Shown here: positions 59,496 to 64,000 of the stretch, one piece after another | Layout: every line of letters begins with the position of its first letter | How positions within the stretch are numbered: position 1 is the first letter of the stretch | Source of the DNA: Streptomyces griseosporeus | Lineage (GTDB): Bacteria > Actinomycetota > Actinomycetes > Streptomycetales > Streptomycetaceae | DNA length: 64,000 bases | Reading direction: 5' to 3' | Assembly (NCBI RefSeq): GCF_014656055.1 | Contig: NZ_BNBR01000006.1 | Coordinates: forward strand, 1 to 64,000 | Program-made: the position numbers and the translations under genes | Notes under the pieces: model-generated | Told to the model about the DNA's origin: nothing | The model's input: the letters and a program-made list of their open reading frames with translations, nothing else | Databases searched by the model: none

Positions 59496-60833
59496 TCAGG
59501 CCCGCAGGTCTGCCACGGCCCGCGCGAGGGCCTGCGGCACGTCCGGTACGAGCCGGTGGTGTCCGTCGCGTACGACGTGCCGTCCGCCCACGACGGTGTG
59601 CCGTACGTCCGCTGCCGTCGCGGCGAATACGGCCGTCTCGGCGCCGAGCCGGGGCAGCGGGCCCGCTGTCCTGACCGAGTCGAGTGCGACCGTCGTGAAG
59701 TCGGCGAGGGCGCCGGGCTCCAGGGTGCCCGCCTCCTCCCAGCCGAGGGCGGCGTGGCCGTCGGCGCCGGCGGCGCGCAGCAGGGCGGCGGCCGTCCAGT
59801 GGCCGCGGGTGCGGGTGCGCAGCCGCTCGTTCAGCTCCATCGCGCGCGCCTCCTCGAACAGGTCGATGACGGCGTGGCTGTCGGAGCCGAGGGAGAGCGG
59901 CGAGCCGGCCCGCTGGAGGGCGACGGCGGGGCCGATGCCGTCGGCGAGGTCGCGCTCGGTGGTGGGGCACATGCAGGTGCCGGTGCCGGAGCCGCCGAGC
60001 AGGGCGATGTCCTCGTCGGTGAGGTGCGTGTTGTGCACGCCGGTGGTGCGCGGGCCGAGCACGCCGTGGTCGGCGAGCAGCCGGGTGGGCGTGCGGCCGT
60101 GGGCGGCCAGGCAGGCGTCGTTCTCGGCGGTCTGCTCGGACAGGTGCACGTGCAGCGGGGCCCGCCGCTCCTCGGCCCAGGCGGCGACGGTGGCGAGCTG
60201 GCCGGCGGGGACCGCCCGCACCGAGTGGATCGCCGTCCCGATCCGGGCGTGATCGTGTTCCTTGAGAAGTGAACAGCGTGCGGCCCAGTCCTCCGCGCTG
60301 CCGTCGGAGAAGCGCTGCTGGTGCCGGTTCGGGGCCTCGCCGAAGCCGGCGGAGAGATAGCAGGTGTCGAGGAGGGTGATCCGGATCCCGGCCTCGGCGG
60401 CGGCCGCGATCAGCGCCTCGCCCATGGCGTTGGGGTCGGCGTAGGGGGTGCCGCCGGGGGCGTGGTGCACGTAGTGGAACTCGCCGACGGCCGTGACGCC
60501 GGCGAGGGCCATCTCGGCGTACACCGCGCGGGCGAGCGCGTGGTAGGTGTCGGGGGTGAGCCGGTCGGCGACGGAGTACATCACCTCGCGCCAGGTCCAG
60601 AAGGTGCCGGAGCCGACCTGGACGGTGCCGCGCAGGGCGCGGTGGAAGGCGTGGCTGTGGGCGTTGGCCAGCCCGGGCAGCGTCAGTCCGCGCAGCACCT
60701 CGGCGCCGGGCGGCGGCGCGTCCACGCCCTCGCGGACGGCGGTGATGCGGCCGTCCGCGACGTCGAGGGCGACGCCCGGCTCGACCCGGTCGCCGAGCCA
60801 GGCGTGTTCCAGCCAGTAGGTCCCCTTGGTCAC
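59496..60833 (-). CDS. hutF: Formimidoylglutamate deiminase
   Basis: 445-residue amidohydrolase from GTG 60833. The metal site is HSH in LPGLANAHSHAFHRALRG; further ligands are AIHSVRAVP, PLHVHLSEQTAENDACL and LGSDSHAVIDLFEEAR. HutF turns N-formimino-glutamate into N-formyl-glutamate and ammonia, so the pathway here is the five-step type ending in formate and glutamate. The start overlaps the stop of the upstream M20 gene as GTGA, so the two are coupled. Relatives include other amidohydrolases, but the hut context settles it. Confidence 0.92.
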   Translation of the reverse strand: MTKGTYWLEHAWLGDRVEPGVALDVADGRITAVREGVDAPPPGAEVLRGLTLPGLANAHSHAFHRALRGTVQVGSGTFWTWREVMYSVADRLTPDTYHALARAVYAEMALAGVTAVGEFHYVHHAPGGTPYADPNAMGEALIAAAAEAGIRITLLDTCYLSAGFGEAPNRHQQRFSDGSAEDWAARCSLLKEHDHARIGTAIHSVRAVPAGQLATVAAWAEERRAPLHVHLSEQTAENDACLAAHGRTPTRLLADHGVLGPRTTGVHNTHLTDEDIALLGGSGTGTCMCPTTERDLADGIGPAVALQRAGSPLSLGSDSHAVIDLFEEARAMELNERLRTRTRGHWTAAALLRAAGADGHAALGWEEAGTLEPGALADFTTVALDSVRTAGPLPRLGAETAVFAATAADVRHTVVGGRHVVRDGHHRLVPDVPQALARAVADLRA

Positions 60834-62047
60834 CGGCAGGCCAGTCCTTCCAGTACGTCGGCGAGTGCGCGCACCCCGGCCACGCAGTCGTCCTCGGCGG
60901 CGGACTCGGCCGGGGAGTGCGAGACACCGGTGGGGTTGCGTACGAACAGCATGGCGGTCGGGATGCTCCCGGACAGGATCCCGGCGTCGTGTCCCGCGCC
61001 GGTGCCCAGCACGGGGACGGTGAGGCCGGTGTCCGTGCCGAGGATGCGGGCGAGTTCGTCGCGCAGGGCGTGGTCGAACTCGACGACGGGGGTGAAGGAC
61101 TCCCGGACGACGTCCAGGTCGATGCCGTGGGCGTCGGCGTACTCCCGGGCGGCCTTCTCGATGCCGCCGACGACGGTGTCGAGGGTGTGCTGCTCGGGGG
61201 CGCGGGAGTCGAGCCAGCCGCGCACGAGGGAGGGGATGGCGTTGACGCCGTTCGGCTCGACGGAGATCTTGCCGAAGGTGGCGACGGCACCGGCGAGTTC
61301 GGCCTCCCGGCGGGCGGCGAGCACGGTCTCGGCGTACGACAGCATCGGGTCGCGGCGGTCGGCGAGCCGGGTGGTGCCGGCGTGGTTGGCCTCGCCGCGG
61401 AAGTCGAACCGCCAGCGGCCGTGCGGCCAGATGGCGCTGGCGACGCCGACGGCGTTCCCGGTGAGGTCGAGGGCGCGGCCCTGTTCGACGTGGAGTTCGA
61501 CGAACGCGCCGATGCGGGCGAGCCGTTCGGGGTCCGGCCCGATGGCGTCCGGGTCGTGGCCGGCACTCTCCATGGCCTGCGCGAGGGTGACGCCGTCGCC
61601 GTCGGTGAGCCGGTGGGCCTGCTCGCGGGTGAGTTGTCCGGCGGTGAGGCGGGAGCCGACGCAGGCGAGGCCGAACCGGGCGCCCTCCTCGTCGCCGAAG
61701 TTCACCAGCGCGAGGGGCTTGGTGAACCGCGCTCCCCGGTGGCGCAGTTCGTCGAGGGCGGCGAAGGAGGACACCACGCCGAGGGGGCCGTCGAACGCGC
61801 CGCCGTCGGGGACGGAGTCCAGGTGGGAGCCGGTGACGACGGCGTCCCCGGCGGTGGGGTCGCCGAGCCAGGCCCACTGGTTGCCGTTGCGGTCGACCTC
61901 GTAGGCCAGCCCGCGGGCCTCGGCCTGCTCACGGAACCAGGCCCGGCAGTCGGCGTCGGCGGCGGTCCAGGCGTAGCGGCGGTAGCCGCCGGAGGCGGAG
62001 CTGCGGCCGACCGGCAGCAGCTCCGCCCACATGCTGTGGAAACTCAA
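60830..62047 (-). CDS. M20-family amidohydrolase (allantoate/carbamoylase type)
   Basis: 405 residues from TTG 62047, whose TTGA overlaps the hutU stop and has AGGGTGA seven bases before; ATG 62032 is an alternative. Zinc residues are in VTGSHLDSVPDGGAFDGPLGV, NFGDEEGARF, ELHVEQGRALD and GTGAGHDAGI. The family includes allantoate amidohydrolases and N-carbamoyl amino-acid hydrolases. In this operon the missing step is hydrolysis of N-formyl-glutamate; no hutG is present, so this enzyme may do it. That is inference from context. It is coupled to both hutU and hutF. Confidence 0.88.
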   Translation of the reverse strand: MSFHSMWAELLPVGRSSASGGYRRYAWTAADADCRAWFREQAEARGLAYEVDRNGNQWAWLGDPTAGDAVVTGSHLDSVPDGGAFDGPLGVVSSFAALDELRHRGARFTKPLALVNFGDEEGARFGLACVGSRLTAGQLTREQAHRLTDGDGVTLAQAMESAGHDPDAIGPDPERLARIGAFVELHVEQGRALDLTGNAVGVASAIWPHGRWRFDFRGEANHAGTTRLADRRDPMLSYAETVLAARREAELAGAVATFGKISVEPNGVNAIPSLVRGWLDSRAPEQHTLDTVVGGIEKAAREYADAHGIDLDVVRESFTPVVEFDHALRDELARILGTDTGLTVPVLGTGAGHDAGILSGSIPTAMLFVRNPTGVSHSPAESAAEDDCVAGVRALADVLEGLACR

Positions 62048-63708
62048 CGCTCGTCACCCTCGCGCATGGGCACCCGGACGCCGCGCTGCTCGGCGACCGA
62101 CTCGGCGATGTCGTACCCGGCGTCCACGTGCCGGATGACGCCCATGCCGGGGTCGTTGGTGAGGACGCGGCGGATCTTCTCCCCGGCGAGCGGGGTGCCG
62201 TCGGCGACGGTGACCTGGCCGGCGTGGATGGAGCGGCCCATGCCGACGCCGCCGCCGTGGTGCAGGGACACCCAGGAGGCGCCGGAGGCCACGTTGACCA
62301 TGGCGTTGAGCAGCGGCCAGTCGGCGATGGCGTCGGAGCCGTCGAGCATGGCCTCGGTCTCCCGGTAGGGGGAGGCGACGGAGCCGCAGTCGAGGTGGTC
62401 GCGGCCGATGACGATCGGCGCGGCCAGCTCACCGGAGGCGACCATGTCGTTGAACCGCTCGCCGGCCTTGTCGCGCTCGCCGTAGCCGAGCCAGCAGATG
62501 CGGGCGGGCAGGCCCTGGAAGTGGACGCGCTCGCCGGCCATCTTGATCCAGCGGGCCAGCGACTCGTTCTCCGGGAAGAGGTCGAGGATCGCCTTGTCGG
62601 TCTTGGCGATGTCGGCCGGGTCGCCGGACAGCGCGGCCCAGCGGAAGGGGCCCTTGCCTTCGCAGAACAGCGGGCGGATGTAGGCGGGGACGAAGCCGGG
62701 GAAGGCGAAGGCGCGGTCGTAACCGGCGAGCTGGGCCTCGCCGCGGATGGAGTTGCCGTAGTCGAAGACCTCGGCACCGGCGTCCATGAAGCCGACCATC
62801 GCTTCGACGTGCCGGGCCATGGACTCGCGGGCGCGGGTGGTGAACCCGGCCGGGTCCTTGGCGGCGGCGTCGGCCATGTCCTCGAAGGCGACGCCGAGCG
62901 GCAGGTAGGACAGCGGGTCGTGGGCGGAGGTCTGGTCGGTGACGATGTCGATGGGCGCGCCCATGGCGAGCAGCTGCGGGACCAGCTCGGCGGCGTTGCC
63001 GAGGACGCCGATGGACAGCGGCCTGCGCTGGTCGCGGGCCTCGGTGGCGAGCTGGAGCGCGTGGTCGAGGGAGTCGGCCCGCACGTCCAGGTAGCGGTGC
63101 TCGATGCGGCGGTCGATGGCGCGTGGGTCGCAGTCGATGCAGATCGCCACGCCGTCGTTCATCGTCACGGCCAGCGGCTGGGCGCCGCCCATGCCGCCGA
63201 GGCCGGCGGTGAGGGTGATCGTGCCGGCGAGGGTGCCGCCGAACTTCTTCGCGGCGACGGCGGCGAAGGTCTCGTAGGTGCCCTGCAGGATGCCCTGGGT
63301 GCCGATGTAGATCCAGGAGCCGGCGGTCATCTGGCCGTACATGGTCAGGCCGAGCTGCTCCAGGCGGCGGAACTCCTCCCAGTTGGCCCAGTCGCCGACC
63401 AGGTTGGAGTTGGCGATGAGGACGCGCGGGGCCCACTCGTGGGTCTGCATGACGCCGACCGGGCGGCCGGACTGCACGAGCATCGTCTCGTCGGCCTTCA
63501 GGCCCTGCAGGGTGCGGACCATCGCGTCGAAGGAGCGCCAGTCGCGGGCGGCCTTGCCGGTGCCGCCGTAGACGACGAGCTTGTCGGGGTGCTCGGCGAC
63601 CTCGGGGTCGAGGTTGTTCTGGAGCATGCGCAGGGCGGCCTCCTGCTGCCAGCCCTGGGCGCTCAGCTCGGTGCCGCGCGGTGCTCGTACGGGGCGGGGT
63701 CCCGACAT
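62044..63708 (-). CDS. hutU: Urocanate hydratase
   Basis: 554 residues from ATG 63708 with GGAGGAGG ribosome site. NAD-dependent hydratase that adds water to urocanate giving imidazolone propionate. Signatures: VVYGGTGKAARDW, the NAD fold ITLTAGLGGMGGAQPLAVTMN, and HLDCGSVASPYRETEAM with the conserved cysteine. First gene of the hut operon; its promoter and a perfect operator dyad lie just upstream. Histidine ammonia-lyase (hutH) is not in the window and must be elsewhere, as in S. coelicolor. Confidence 0.97.
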   Translation of the reverse strand: MSGPRPVRAPRGTELSAQGWQQEAALRMLQNNLDPEVAEHPDKLVVYGGTGKAARDWRSFDAMVRTLQGLKADETMLVQSGRPVGVMQTHEWAPRVLIANSNLVGDWANWEEFRRLEQLGLTMYGQMTAGSWIYIGTQGILQGTYETFAAVAAKKFGGTLAGTITLTAGLGGMGGAQPLAVTMNDGVAICIDCDPRAIDRRIEHRYLDVRADSLDHALQLATEARDQRRPLSIGVLGNAAELVPQLLAMGAPIDIVTDQTSAHDPLSYLPLGVAFEDMADAAAKDPAGFTTRARESMARHVEAMVGFMDAGAEVFDYGNSIRGEAQLAGYDRAFAFPGFVPAYIRPLFCEGKGPFRWAALSGDPADIAKTDKAILDLFPENESLARWIKMAGERVHFQGLPARICWLGYGERDKAGERFNDMVASGELAAPIVIGRDHLDCGSVASPYRETEAMLDGSDAIADWPLLNAMVNVASGASWVSLHHGGGVGMGRSIHAGQVTVADGTPLAGEKIRRVLTNDPGMGVIRHVDAGYDIAESVAEQRGVRVPMREGDER

Positions 63709-63732
63709 CGTCTGCCTCCTCCGGTTACTACG

Positions 63733-63770
63733 TCTATTCACATCCTGTCGCTCTGAATAGAACTAGTCAA
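63733..63770 (-). promoter_or_regulatory. hut operon promoter with operator dyad
   Basis: On the minus strand TTGACT (63770-63765) and CAGGAT (63747-63742) are 17 bases apart, a standard vegetative promoter. A perfect dyad overlaps it: TCTATTCA (63733-63740) and TGAATAGA (63754-63761), with a 13-base spacer. One arm lies between -35 and -10 and the other just after -10, which is a repressor arrangement. hutU starts 25 bases further on. Confidence 0.7.
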
Positions 63771-63855
63771 TACGGGGGCGGGGCCACATCCGCGCGCCGC
63801 GGGTGTTTGGCTGGATGCAGGCACCACCACCCGCGGGCGGCAGAAGGGGGAGTCG

Positions 63856-64000
63856 GTGGAGACCGTGGACCACGACAGCGAGGCGGAGGCCGGGCAGCGG
63901 GCGGCCCGGCGGGACGAGGCGGTGCGGGCGGCGGTGGAGCAGGGGCTCCTCGGGCCGGACCGGCCGCTCGTCGGGCTGCTCGACGTGACCGGGATCCGGC
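63856..64000 (+). CDS. N-terminal fragment of an unidentified gene (runs off window)
   Basis: The frame from GTG 63856, with GGGGGAG upstream, reads ETVDHDSEAEAGQRAARRDE and goes on to VGLLDVTGIR at the window edge. Only 48 codons are visible. The start resembles streptomycete PLP-dependent decarboxylases of the diaminopimelate/alanine racemase type that open with LVGLLDxxGI, but that recollection is weak and no motif is yet in view. It is divergent from hutU; the hut operator region may also affect it. Confidence 0.5.
   Translation, partial: METVDHDSEAEAGQRAARRDEAVRAAVEQGLLGPDRPLVGLLDVTGIR

Noticed and set aside
58300..61566. A 1088-codon fusion including imidazolonepropionase
   Set aside because: The upstream two thirds are frame shadows of hutF and the M20 gene; hutI starts at ATG 59475 with its own ribosome site.
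1..64000. CRISPR arrays, tRNA or rRNA genes, prophage or integrated plasmid
   Set aside because: No regular spaced repeats, cloverleaf-like sequences, integrase, phage structural or transposase genes were seen.

Overview
The window is a high-GC actinobacterial chromosome segment, almost certainly from a Streptomyces. Base composition, GTG starts and G/C third positions fit, and so do a WhiB of the sporulation type, an F420 biosynthesis pair, a SigB/SigI-type sigma factor with its partner-switching proteins, and a histidine-utilisation cluster. No tRNA, rRNA, CRISPR array, prophage or intact insertion sequence was found. From memory, the gene order from ahcY to purE-purK-gtrA follows the mycobacterial block around sahH, manA, manB, whiB2, fbiA-fbiB, LCP genes, fadE25, purE, purK and GtrA. 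Most of the window is therefore conserved core chromosome rather than an acquired island.

Layout. 1-9.1 kb: truncated ahcY, a signal-peptidase-like protein, then a leftward sugar-nucleotide group (DUF3499 protein, manB, a Trm112-like protein, a SIS protein, manA, a cation efflux protein) and a small zincin. 9.1-15.1 kb: repeats, a secreted DUF5719-like protein coupled to a giant membrane glycosyltransferase, and whiB. 15.1-21.4 kb: a cysteine-rich leader ORF before a cysteine dioxygenase, the F420 genes fbiA and fbiB, a 3-methyladenine glycosylase and a mannose-1-phosphate guanylyltransferase that completes the GDP-mannose route. 21.5-36 kb: a peptidoglycan-recognition amidase, half of an adenylate-forming enzyme, and five LytR-CpsA-Psr (LCP) proteins with a family-2 glycosyltransferase. 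This part reads as a cell-wall glycopolymer attachment region.

36-48.4 kb: an acyl-CoA thioesterase, a YCII protein with an ECF42-type sigma factor, an acyl-CoA dehydrogenase, a UDP-glucose/GDP-mannose dehydrogenase, a CGNR regulator divergent from two glyoxalase-fold proteins, two dipeptidase paralogues (one with its metal ligands gone) around a MerR regulator, purE-purK and gtrA. 48.4-56.7 kb: a two-component system, a POT peptide transporter, an anti-sigma/anti-anti-sigma/sigma set and a sigma-like membrane protein with an outside ricin lectin domain. 56.7-64 kb: a Tat-exported LamG/cysteine-peptidase-like protein and the leftward hutU-M20 hydrolase-hutF-hutI operon with a clear promoter/operator.

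The most interesting items are the probably leaderless poly-cysteine leader peptide before the cysteine dioxygenase; the sigma/zinc/transmembrane/ricin fusion; the dipeptidase pseudoenzyme; the GGTAACC operator array between the CGNR regulator and the glyoxalase-fold pair; a signal-peptidase homologue with glutamate at the catalytic lysine position; and nested, dispersed intergenic repeats. Family names, Mycobacterium synteny and S. coelicolor comparisons come from general knowledge; no database search was run.
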